Below, piece by piece: positions 55,927 through 64,000 of a stretch of DNA of 64,000 bases (the first letter of the stretch is position 1; each line of letters begins with the position of its first letter). Below the pieces are notes generated by a model. The model searched no databases and was not told the origin of the DNA. It saw nothing but the letters and a program-made list of their open reading frames with translations. Position numbers and translations under genes: made by a program. Source of the stretch: Lonicera japonica (taxonomy: Eukaryota > Streptophyta > Magnoliopsida > Dipsacales > Caprifoliaceae); assembly GCA_021464415.1 (NCBI GenBank), contig CM038469.1:14548501-14612500 (forward strand), in the 5' to 3' direction.

Positions 55927-57678
55927 ATGTCTATTTATCAAGGAACCGGTATCAACGAAGGATCTTCCACTACTAGACCGCCTCTATTTGATGGCAAAAA
56001 CTATAGTTATTGGAAAAGTCGTATGTGCACTTTTCTCCAAGCTAGTGATTTTGAACAATGGAAAGTCACATTAATCGGACCCTATCAAATTACCAAAACC
56101 GATGATAAGGGTATAGTTTCACCCAAATCTATTTCCGAATATGATGAGAATGATATTAGGAAAATCCAATTTAATGCTAAAGCCTTAAACGCTCTTCATT
56201 GTGCATTGACTATAGATGAATATAACAAAATCTCTAGTTGTAAATCCGCCAAGGAAATTTGGGATAAATTGGAAGTTACTTATGAAGGAACTTCACAAGT
56301 TAAAGATGATAATATTAACATGCTCGTTCATGACTATGAATTATTTAAAATGGAGCCTAATGAAACAATTGCTTCTATGTATAGTAGGTTCTCTATTATT
56401 ACTAATGCTTTAGATCTTCTTGGAAAGGAATACTCAAATGAAGACAAGATCCGAAAAATTCTTAGAACTCTTCCCAAGAAGTGGAGACCGAAAGTTACAG
56501 CTATTCAAGAAGCCAAAAATCTCAAAACGCTAAGCATGGATGAACTCTTGGGTTCACTTAAAACCCATGAGAAGGAGTTGGCAAGAGAAGAAGAAAGTGA
56601 CTCAAAAGCCAAAAGGTCACTAGCCCTTAAAGCAACTCAATTGGGTGATGATGAGGAATCAATGATAGAAGATGATGATATGGCTCTTCTCTCTAGAAAG
56701 TTCATGAAATTTCTAGCCAAGAAGAAAAAGTTTCAAGGGAAAGGAAACAACTTTGATCCCTCATCAAGAAGAAACAATGACCGATCTACTCAACCAAAAG
56801 TTGATAATGAGGAAGAAAAGAAATGCTTTCATTGCCATGAACCGGGACATTTCAAAACAAATTGTCCGGTTACAAGGAAAGAAAGAAGAGATAAGAGAGA
56901 CAAAGCTTTCAAACAAGTGAGACATGCACTCAAAGGGACTTGGAGTGATTCGGAAGAAGGTGAATCCAATGCCGATTCAAGCGACGAAGAAACGGCAAAT
57001 CTTTGTCTCATGGCTAGAGATGACGAGGTACATTCTTCTTATGACTCATCTAGTGATGATAATTCCTCTATTAATAATGATATACATGATGAAAATGACT
57101 ATGAAGAACTATATGATATGTTTGAGAAATTGCATAAAAAGTTCAAAAATTTGTCTAAAATGTATGCAAATCTCAAAAAGGAAAATTTGATTATTTCTAG
57201 CAAATATGATAATCTTGAGAAGGAAAATATGTTTTTGAAAAATGAAAACATAACTTTGAAGAAAGAAAAGGAGAAAGAGACTCCAAATACACTTGCGTTA
57301 GAAAATATCAAATTAAAAGATCAAGTGGATGACCTAACCAATAGTTTAGCCAAGTTCACCAAAGGAAAGGAAAACTTGGATAAAATATTAGGAATACAAA
57401 GGTGTGTTTTCGACAAAGCCGGTTTAGGTTATAACCAAATGGATAACCAAAAAGATTATAAAAACTTTTTCAAAACATACACACCACATGATCCCACTCA
57501 TCTTTGCTCCTATTGTGGTAGAAACACCCATCATGTGGATCATTGTTTTTATCGGAATAAATGTTTTCCTAAGAGGATGCTTGCTTGGGTTCCAAAAGGA
57601 ACCATTATGTTTGCTAACCCGAAGGGACCCAACACATTTTGGGTACCAAAGGAGAAGTTACTTAAAGTTATGGTGTAG
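55927..57678 (+). CDS. gag: Sirevirus Gag
   Basis: The start is taken at the first ATG after the primer site in this frame (begins MSIYQGTGINEGSS); the open frame reaches back into the LTR without a better start. 583 aa, long for a copia Gag but normal for Sireviruses. The N-terminus has FDGKNYSYWKSRMCTFLQA and the copia Gag core around AKEIWDKLEVTYEGTSQVKD. A CCHC zinc knuckle CFHCHEPGHFKTNC lies at about residues 300-313, followed by an acidic stretch, then a coiled coil rich in KEN repeats (about 395-490). A second CCHC knuckle CSYCGRNTHHVDHC is at about 527-540. The protein should form the particle and bind element RNA. The frame ends at UAG 57676-57678, and Pol continues in the same frame. 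Confidence 0.9.
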   Translation: MSIYQGTGINEGSSTTRPPLFDGKNYSYWKSRMCTFLQASDFEQWKVTLIGPYQITKTDDKGIVSPKSISEYDENDIRKIQFNAKALNALHCALTIDEYNKISSCKSAKEIWDKLEVTYEGTSQVKDDNINMLVHDYELFKMEPNETIASMYSRFSIITNALDLLGKEYSNEDKIRKILRTLPKKWRPKVTAIQEAKNLKTLSMDELLGSLKTHEKELAREEESDSKAKRSLALKATQLGDDEESMIEDDDMALLSRKFMKFLAKKKKFQGKGNNFDPSSRRNNDRSTQPKVDNEEEKKCFHCHEPGHFKTNCPVTRKERRDKRDKAFKQVRHALKGTWSDSEEGESNADSSDEETANLCLMARDDEVHSSYDSSSDDNSSINNDIHDENDYEELYDMFEKLHKKFKNLSKMYANLKKENLIISSKYDNLEKENMFLKNENITLKKEKEKETPNTLALENIKLKDQVDDLTNSLAKFTKGKENLDKILGIQRCVFDKAGLGYNQMDNQKDYKNFFKTYTPHDPTHLCSYCGRNTHHVDHCFYRNKCFPKRMLAWVPKGTIMFANPKGPNTFWVPKEKLLKVMV

Positions 57679-60600
57679 GTATGCTTGAAAGCAAAAGGAA
57701 GCAAAACGAAGTGGTTCTTGGATAGTGGTTGCTCAAAACACATGACGGGAGACAAGAACAACTTCTTAAGTCTTATTCCCAAGAAAGGAGGGAATGTGAC
57801 TTTCGGAGACAATGCCAAGGGAAAAATCATTGGTATAGGTAAGGTTGGTAAGTTTTCCGCATGCATTGATAATGTTTTGTTAGTTGATGGTTTGAAACAT
57901 AATTTGCTTAGTATTAGTCAACTATGTGATAAAGGTTATGAAGTAACTTTTAAATCCGATCGTTGTATTGTTAAAAATGTTAGTGATGATTCCATTCTAT
58001 TTATTGCATATAGAAATAACAATGTGTATACTCTTGAACTAGATGATTTATCACAACAAGATGTTAAATGTTTGTCCGCCATTAATGATATATCTTGGCT
58101 ATGGCATAGACGACTAGGACATGCTAATATGGACTTAATTCATAATTTGTCTAAGAAAGAGCTTGTTAGAGGATTACCTCAAACCAAATTTGCTAAAGAT
58201 AAAATTTGTGATGCATGTCAACTTGGTAAACAACATAAATCTTCTTTTAAATATAAGAAAGATATTACTACATCTAGACTTCTTGATATGTTGCATCTTG
58301 ACCTATTTGGTCCAACTTCGGTTGCTAGTATGGGTGGTAAATTATATACTTTTGTTATTGTTGATGACTATACTAGATTTACTTGGGTGTTCTTTCTTTC
58401 TCATAAAAGTGAAACCCCACATATTTTCGCCAAATTTTGTAGAAAAGTTCAAAATGAAAAAGGTGTTTCTATTGTGCATGTTCGAAGTGATAGAGGTAGA
58501 GAATTTGACAATGTTGATATTGAGAACTTTTGTGATGAGCATGGCATTGATCATAATTTTTCGGCACCTAGAACTCCTCAACAAAATGGTGTTGTTGAGA
58601 GGAAAAATAGATCTCTTCAAGAGATGTCTAGAACCATGCTAAATGAACATTCCTTACCGGAATATTTGTGGGCGGAAGCCGTTAACACCGCATGCTATGT
58701 GATTAATCGTACTATTATTCGTAAAAAGATAGATAAGACTCCTTATGAGTTATGGAATGACAAGAAACCTAGTATTGCATATTTTAAAGTTTTTGGTTGT
58801 AAATGCTTTATTTTAAATGATCGTGATCACTTAGGAAAATTTGATGCTAAATCCGATGAAGGAATTTTTCTTGGATATGCCACCAATAGTAAAGCATATA
58901 GAGTTTTTAACAAGAAAAGTTTAGTTGTCCAAGAATCTATGCATGTTGTATTTGATGAAACGAATCCTTTTTCACCCATAGCTTGTTCCGATGATGATGT
59001 TGAAATTATCCAAAAAGTTTCGGATATTCAAATTAATGATACATCTAAGGAAGAAACCTCGAGTACTCAAATTCCTCCTAAGGAATTAGAAAATACAAAC
59101 GAGCAAAACTCGAATGATTTACCTAGGAGTTGGAAATTTGTATCCAACCACCCTATTGATCAAATTCTTGGAGAACCATCTAGTAGGGTTATGACTAGAT
59201 CATCTTTAAGAAATGTATGCAATAATGTGGCATTTGTTTCTCAATATGAGCCTAAAAACATAAATGAAGCCGAACAAGATGAATCTTGGATGATGGCTAT
59301 GCAAGAAGAGCTCAATCAATTTGAAAGAAACAAAGTATGGACACTTGTTCCCAAACCTAAAAATCACACCATTATTGGTACGAAATGGGTATTTCGAAAC
59401 AAAAAGGATGAAAGTGGCATAATTGTTAGAAATAAAGCTAGACTTGTTGCCCAAGGATACAATCAAGAGGAGGGCATTGATTATGAAGAAACATATGCAC
59501 CCGTTGCACGTCTAGAAGCTATTCGCATGCTACTTGCTTATTCATGTTTTAAGAATTTCAAATTATATCAAATGGATGTGAAAAGTGCTTTCTTGAATGG
59601 TTTTATTGAAGAAGAAGTTTATGTGAAACAACCTCCCGGTTTTGAAAATCATATTTATCCGGATTATGTATTTAAATTGTCTAAAGCTTTATATGGGTTA
59701 AAACAAGCACCTAGAGCATGGTATGATAGATTAAGTTCATTTCTAATTAAGAATGATTTTGTTAGAGGTAAAATTGATACTACCTTATTTATTAAAAATC
59801 ATGATAATGACATGCTACTTGTACAAATTTATGTTGATGATATTATATTTGGTTCTACTAACGAGAATTTGTGTAAGGATTTTTCCACATGTATGCAAAA
59901 GGAATTCGAAATGAGCATGATGGGAGAGATGAACTACTTCCTTGGATTACAAGTGAAACAATGCAAAGAAGGCATTTTCATTAATCAAGAGAAGTATGTG
60001 AAGGAGCTTTTGAAGAAATTCGACATGGAAGGCGCAAAGTCCATGAACACTCCTATGAGCTCCACTTTGAAGCTAGACAAGGACGAGAAAGGTAAGAGTG
60101 TGGATATCAAGAAATATCGAGGTATGATTGGTAGCTTATTATATTTAACGGCATCTAGGCCGGATATTATGTTTAGTGTTTGTCTTTGTGCACGATTCCA
60201 AGCGGATCCTAAAGAATCACACCTACTAGCCGTAAAACGGATATTACGTTATCTTTCCGGTACTAGTTCATTGGGTTTGTGGTACCCAAGAGAAAATAAC
60301 TTTGACTTAATAAGTTATTCGGACGCGGATTTTGCCGGCTGCAAAATCGATAGGAAAAGCACTAGTGGCACTTGTCATTTTCTAGGACACGCACTAGTAT
60401 CTTGGTCAAGCAAGAAACAAAATTCGGTGGCCCTTTCAACGGCCGAAGCCGAATATGTGGCGGCCGGAAGTTGTTGTGCTCAAACTTTGTACATTAAACA
60501 ACAACTAGAGGACTTTGGAATTAGTCTTAGCCACATTCCCATAAAATGTGACAACACAAGTGCTATTAGCTTGACCAAGAACCCCATACAACACTCACGT

Positions 60601-60780
60601 ACTAAGCACATTGAGATAAGATATCATTTTATTCGTGATCATGTGCAAAAAGGTGATGTTGATATTGAATTCGTTGGCACCGAATCGCAATTTGCGGATA
60701 TTTTTACTAAACCACTTTCGGATGACCGCTTTTGTACTATTCGACGTGAACTTGGTATGACTAGAGCTTGTGATATCTAG
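57679..60780 (+). CDS. pol: Sirevirus Pol polyprotein
   Basis: Open frame of 1033 codons directly after the Gag stop and in the same frame, with no ATG near its start, so it depends on passing the stop codon or on an upstream allele without it. Domains in order: protease ([14 protein letters not shown]), GAG-pre-integrase HHCC zinc region ([11 protein letters not shown] ... [12 protein letters not shown]), integrase core ([34 protein letters not shown]), copia RT ([28 protein letters not shown] at 59830) and RNase H ([36 protein letters not shown]). All catalytic motifs are intact. The cysteine and aspartate patterns leave no doubt about the superfamily. Confidence 0.93.
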   Translation, partial: VCLKAKGSKTKWFLDSGCSKHMTGDKNNFLSLIPKKGGNVTFGDNAKGKIIGIGKVGKFSACIDNVLLVDGLKHNLLSISQLCDKGYEVTFKSDRCIVKNVSDDSILFIAYRNNNVYTLELDDLSQQDVKCLSAINDISWLWHRRLGHANMDLIHNLSKKELVRGLPQTKFAKDKICDACQLGKQHKSSFKYKKDITTSRLLDMLHLDLFGPTSVASMGGKLYTFVIVDDYTRFTWVFFLSHKSETPHIFAKFCRKVQNEKGVSIVHVRSDRGREFDNVDIENFCDEHGIDHNFSAPRTPQQNGVVERKNRSLQEMSRTMLNEHSLPEYLWAEAVNTACYVINRTIIRKKIDKTPYELWNDKKPSIAYFKVFGCKCFILNDRDHLGKFDAKSDEGIFLGYATNSKAYRVFNKKSLVVQESMHVVFDETNPFSPIACSDDDVEIIQKVSDIQINDTSKEETSSTQIPPKELENTNEQNSNDLPRSWKFVSNHPIDQILGEPSSRVMTRSSLRNVCNNVAFVSQYEPKNINEAEQDESWMMAMQEELNQFERNKVWTLVPKPKNHTIIGTKWVFRNKKDESGIIVRNKARLVAQGYNQEEGIDYEETYAPVARLEAIRMLLAYSCFKNFKLYQMDVKSAFLNGFIEEEVYVKQPPGFENHIYPDYVFKLSKALYGLKQAPRAWYDRLSSFLIKNDFVRGKIDTTLFIKNHDNDMLLVQIYVDDIIFGSTNENLCKDFSTCMQKEFEMSMMGEMNYFLGLQVKQCKEGIFINQEKYVKELLKKFDMEGAKSMNTPMSSTLKLDKDEKGKSVDIKKYRGMIGSLLYLTASRPDIMFSVCLCARFQADPKESHLLAVKRILRYLSGTSSLGLWYPRENNFDLISYSDADFAGCKIDRKSTSGTCHFLGHALVSWSSKKQNSVALSTAEAEYVAAGSCCAQTLYIKQQLEDFGISLSHIPIKCDNTSAISLTKNPIQHSRTKHIEIRYHFIRDHVQKGDVDIEFVGTESQFADIFTKPLSDDRFCTIRRELGMTRACDI

Positions 60781-61009
60781 GTTATTCCAAAAAGTTCATA
60801 AAAAGAAATTGATAAAGCTTATATTTGAGCATACATCATTTATACCAATTTATTTTTAAATAATTGTTTAATTTTAATTGTATTAATTTTACATGTTATT
60901 ATGGTATTTAACAAGTTCTTTTATGTTGTAGTATGCTTGATTAATGTTGGTTTAGCAAGCAAAGTCTTTTCTTGGTGAAAAATTGACAAATCCATGTAAA
61001 AATGCCCAT
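60781..61009 (+). other. Spacer after Pol
   Basis: AT-rich, stops in all frames. Pol ends in UAG at 60778-60780 and is in a different frame from ORF3, so readthrough cannot reach ORF3 directly. Confidence 0.6.
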
Positions 61010-61099
61010 GGAGTCGACTCCCCATGTACCCATGGAGCCGACTCCCTGACCCAGTCGACTCCCTTCATTTTCACTGAGTCGACTCGACAGCTTTATATA
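61010..61099 (+). promoter_or_regulatory. Candidate internal promoter: palindrome cluster plus TATA before ORF3
   Basis: Boxes at 61010-61021 (GGAGTCGACTCC, perfect palindrome), 61034-61045 (GGAGCCGACTCC), 61051-61062 (CCAGTCGACTCC) and 61075-61086 (TGAGTCGACTCG). TATATA follows at 61094-61099. The boxes are the same kind as in the LTR U3. The ORF3 ATG is 386 bp downstream of the TATA. The promoter role is inferred from this resemblance. Confidence 0.5.
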
Positions 61100-61484
61100 C
61101 ACATCTCCTTCACCATCTTCACAACCCACGAATTTTCTCCATTTCTACACATCTCATGCTTTGAAAATTCAAACCAACTTCAAATTATTACTACATAAAT
61201 ACTCTAAATCATCTATCCATCATCTATACACCATAAATCTTTCATAATCCATCCTAAATCAACCCAAATCACCACTTTCTCTCTCTATACCAAACCCTCA
61301 TTTTCAAAATCAAAATCTCTACATTTAAACTCAAATTTCTACAAATTTCTTCTCAATATCTATATAAAAACCCATCTAAACCTTATTTCCTCAACCTCAC
61401 TTCATTTTTACACTCCTAAAAATTCAAATTTTCAAATTTTCCTTAAAATCTTCAAAACCCTCAAACCCACCATTTCACATTTCT

Positions 61485-62663
61485 ATGGCTTCTCACTCTA
61501 GAAGAAATACAAGGAGACGTACTCGTGGACCGGAAAATATTCCTCAACCGGGGCAAGGTGATTTGCCTCCTCTCTTCCTCACCCATGAGCTTGAAGCCCG
61601 TTTTCACAATGATTTTGCAAATCGAGCAATAATCGAAGGTAAACTCTTCGATCAAGTGTTGTTTTCTGAAAATGATTTACGTATTACGCATGTATTCCGT
61701 AGGCAAGGAATCCTAAATTTCTTATGCATAAAGGAGGATATCTATCCTCGATTGGTGAGGCTATTCTATGCAAATTTACATCACCCAATTACCAACGAAG
61801 GGGAAGTTGATAAAACCCGTCTTAGAACACTTGTTAAAGGAACTTTAATCACTTTCTCCATAGATGATATTGCTCGTATTTTTGGCTTTGATCGTCAAAA
61901 CTCTACTATTGTTACTTCAAATTTTGAAGGCATTTTCGGTTACACCCGCCAAAATAATGTTCCTAGTCTTTTAAAAAGACGTTTTAGAAATGTTGGAGGA
62001 AATTGGGATGATAGAATCTCGGTTGCTATGCTTACTCTTCATGCTCGTCTCATTCACCACATCTTAACCTATTGCCTTTTGCCACGAACGGGTAGTCACT
62101 CCAAAATGACCAATCTTGATCTCTTTCTTACATGGGCAATCCAAAGTTTTCATAAACTTGATTTTGCTAGTCTAATCTTTGATAAATTTTATGAGATCAT
62201 AAGCCATGGAAATAGAGGACTCGGCTTTGGTATGGTTTTGACTCGTCTCTTCAAGCACTTTGATATTCCATTGGACGACGAGACGGATGGGTATGAACTT
62301 TCGGAACATGACATATACTCGGAACGGGTATTCCATCTCATGCACTATCACTTGGAAAATGGTCGGTGGATTCCTAACGATCCAAATGACATAGAACAAT
62401 CCGATGACGACGAGGAAGATGAACAAGAAGAAGACCAAGAATCCCCACATCAATCTCCTCTTCGCCAACCAAGAGCTATGAACCGCCATGATCAAATCAT
62501 GGATGCAATCAACAACCTCAACATCAACTTGACCAATACTCGTCAAGAAATGCATCATCGGTTCAACCGGATTGAAACGGCGTTTCAACACTACCATCCG
62601 GACTACATCTTTCCGGGTTGGCAACCATGGGATCAACCTCCGCCGCCGCCTCCACAAGAGTGA
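61485..62663 (+). CDS. Sirevirus third ORF (env position), putative plant transposon protein-like
   Basis: An intact ATG-initiated ORF of 392 aa between pol and the 3' LTR, where Sireviruses and SIRE1 carry an envelope-like ORF. It starts MASHSRRNTRRRTRGPEN (basic). The central region, with ICIK-like EDIYPRLVRLFYANLHH, LVKGTLITFSIDDIARIFGF and NLDLFLTWAIQSFHKLDF, resembles the plant family annotated 'putative plant transposon protein', found in many retroelements. An acidic stretch (about 305-325) and a short coiled coil (INNLNINLTNTRQEMHHRF) follow, and the end is PPPPPPQE. I see no signal peptide or clear membrane segment, so it does not look like a typical envelope. Function unknown. Confidence 0.75.
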   Translation: MASHSRRNTRRRTRGPENIPQPGQGDLPPLFLTHELEARFHNDFANRAIIEGKLFDQVLFSENDLRITHVFRRQGILNFLCIKEDIYPRLVRLFYANLHHPITNEGEVDKTRLRTLVKGTLITFSIDDIARIFGFDRQNSTIVTSNFEGIFGYTRQNNVPSLLKRRFRNVGGNWDDRISVAMLTLHARLIHHILTYCLLPRTGSHSKMTNLDLFLTWAIQSFHKLDFASLIFDKFYEIISHGNRGLGFGMVLTRLFKHFDIPLDDETDGYELSEHDIYSERVFHLMHYHLENGRWIPNDPNDIEQSDDDEEDEQEEDQESPHQSPLRQPRAMNRHDQIMDAINNLNINLTNTRQEMHHRFNRIETAFQHYHPDYIFPGWQPWDQPPPPPPQE

Positions 62664-63020
62664 TTCCCACCTTTTTGATGAAGAAAAAGGGGGAGAAGCA
62701 TATGTGTGTTGTGTGTGTCATGAGTGAGAATGGTACACACTCTTTTATTTTCTATATTTATCTTTATTATGCTATGGTTATTTTCTTTATGCTTGTTTAA
62801 GAACTATTAAGTTTGTTTTATGCTTATCAAGAACTTCATAATGTGTTTTGTTTAAATTTGAACTTCACTATCTATGCAAGTACCTTTCATTTCATTAATT
62901 ACTTGTATAATTTTTATATATGCACCTATTTAGGGGGAGCATATTATTCATATGCTTATATTTTATATCTGTTTTTTAAACACACATTAACTCTATTGTC
63001 ATCATCAAAAAGGGGGAGAT
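62664..63020 (+). other. 3' untranslated region with repeated polypurine tracts
   Basis: AAAAAGGGGGAGAAG at about 62685-62699, TAGGGGGAGCAT at 62931-62942, and AAAAAGGGGGAGAT at 63007-63020, which adjoins the 3' LTR and is the likely true plus-strand primer. Multiple tracts of this form are a described Sirevirus trait. Confidence 0.75.
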
Positions 63021-64000
63021 TGTTGACCTTAAAGTCAATTAATCTTATTTTGATAATTACAATAAGTTAATATTGTGTTATTTAACTCGGTTGTTCAATG
63101 ATAATAGCCACTTTAACCGAAACACCTTCCGACCAAGTGTAACGTCAAACCGAAGCAATCATATTTTCACACAAGCTCTACAACGGCCATTCATTCACAA
63201 GAAATCAACTTTAGAGATTCACAAGTGATTTACAAAGTCAAATATGATCTCAACATGCCCTACAAGCTAACAAGAACAAGAAAGAACCAAGAGCATCAAT
63301 CAAGTGAAGATACACGCAAGAAATTCAAGCATCACGAAGACCGAAGCATTTATATATTAAGTGAGTGCTTAGATTTTATGTAAAAGGTATCATTGATCAT
63401 TTATATAGCTCATAGAAAGCTTTAACCATGACTAGATTGATCAAAACTAATTTTATCCTTGAAAACATATTTTACCGAAAACTAGTCATCTTGAATAATT
63501 CATTATAATTTTATATAAATGATTTTTGGCACAAAAACTATTTTAGAAGTCTTGGAAACCTATTTTTGACATCCCCCAAGCATTAAAATCAAATTTGGAG
63601 CCAAAATGCAAAAGTTGGAAAATTGCACAAAATCCCCAAAACCAGTGCCATGTAGCCGACTCCATGAAAATGATGGAGCCGACTCCCTCCTGGAAATGTC
63701 ATGGAGCCGACTCCATGAAGTCTCAGGGAGCCGACTCCCTCAGCAAAAACTAGCCGTTGGAACTTCGCTAAATGTGCAATTTCGGCCCAATTAATTATTT
63801 ATCCACTACAAACGGCTACAATCTTTTTCCACCTATAAATATGAGTTCTTAAACTCATTTTTAACAACTTGAATGATCATATAAACTCATTTTACACATA
63901 TCTTCATTATTCAAGTATATAAGCTATTTATTGATCAATCCTTTCATTCTTTGAGCTAATATTCATTGATCAATTTTGATATCTCTTAGTGTGAGCTTCA
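63021..64000 (+). repeat. 3' LTR of the Sirevirus, cut by the window end
   Basis: Runs co-linear with 54375-55354 at a constant offset of 8646 bp, with no indels. The only difference I find is T at 55170 against C at 63816. The palindrome cluster recurs at 63652-63738 and TATAAATA at 63834-63841. About 512 bp of the LTR should lie beyond the window. Confidence 0.95.

Larger units (their letters stand above)
54375..64000 (+). mobile_element. Young Sirevirus-type Ty1/copia retrotransposon (3' end beyond window)
   Basis: A 1492-bp 5' LTR, tRNA-iMet-type primer site, large Gag with two zinc knuckles, complete Pol in copia order (protease, integrase, RT, RNase H), a third ORF before the 3' LTR, and several AAAGGGGGAG-type purine tracts. 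The long LTR, large Gag, extra 3' ORF and repeated polypurine tracts are the known signature of the Sirevirus genus. Over the 980 bp of 3' LTR in the window I find one difference from the 5' LTR, so the insertion is very recent. Confidence 0.93.

Noticed and set aside
62172..62657. 161-codon ORF antisense to ORF3
   Set aside because: Shadow frame of ORF3 without a recognisable domain.
1..64000. CRISPR arrays, operons, bacterial features
   Set aside because: The window is plant nuclear DNA; spaced repeats found here are LTR motifs or microsatellites.

Overview
This window is a piece of a flowering-plant (eudicot) nuclear genome. It is AT-rich, with spliced genes that have GT-AG introns, plant-type LTR retrotransposons and many small MITEs. 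I cannot name the species. Asterid-like Stowaway ends ('ATGGAGGGAGTA') are suggestive only. A run of 100 Ns at 29720-29819 is an assembly gap.

Only two host protein genes are clear, and both look intact. A PTEN2-type phosphatase lies on the + strand (coding 9492-16440, 12 coding exons, 566 aa). A SMALL RNA DEGRADING NUCLEASE (SDN)-type DEDDh exonuclease lies on the - strand (coding 23021-17661, 12 coding exons, 487 aa). They are convergent and about 1.2 kb apart. I assembled both gene models by hand: every intron joins in phase, and one SDN intron uses a GC-AG donor. Their introns hold a broken Ty3/gypsy element, several MITEs, a SINE-like sequence and a 767-bp hAT-like element with an 8-bp target duplication.

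The rest is mobile DNA. From left to right: (i) a nest at 1-6870, where a Sirevirus-type solo LTR (1376-2850) sits in an older LTR-element remnant that itself interrupts the reverse transcriptase of a decayed minus-strand gypsy element; (ii) AT-rich intergenic DNA with Tourist-like, MULE-like and other MITEs and a SINE (23-34.5 kb); (iii) an 11.4-kb minus-strand Ty3/gypsy element (34509-45914) with both LTRs, broken gag-pol and a plus-strand antisense ORF that has its own TATA box and polyadenylation signal, an arrangement known from the Tat lineage; (iv) a 5'-truncated LINE (46.5-49.2 kb) split by a hAT-like MITE; (v) more MITEs, including a 400-bp near-perfect hairpin; (vi) a very young Ty1/copia element of Sirevirus type from 54375 to beyond the window end, with near-identical LTRs, Gag and Pol ORFs in one frame split by a single UAG, and a third ORF in the env position.

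The most interesting signal is in the Sirevirus. Its LTR carries four near-palindromic GGAGYCGACTCC boxes about 95 bp upstream of the TATA box. A similar box cluster and TATA recur inside the element, just before ORF3, which suggests an internal promoter for that ORF. The solo LTR at the other end of the window has a different palindrome (TCAGTCGACTGA) at the same distance from its TATA.
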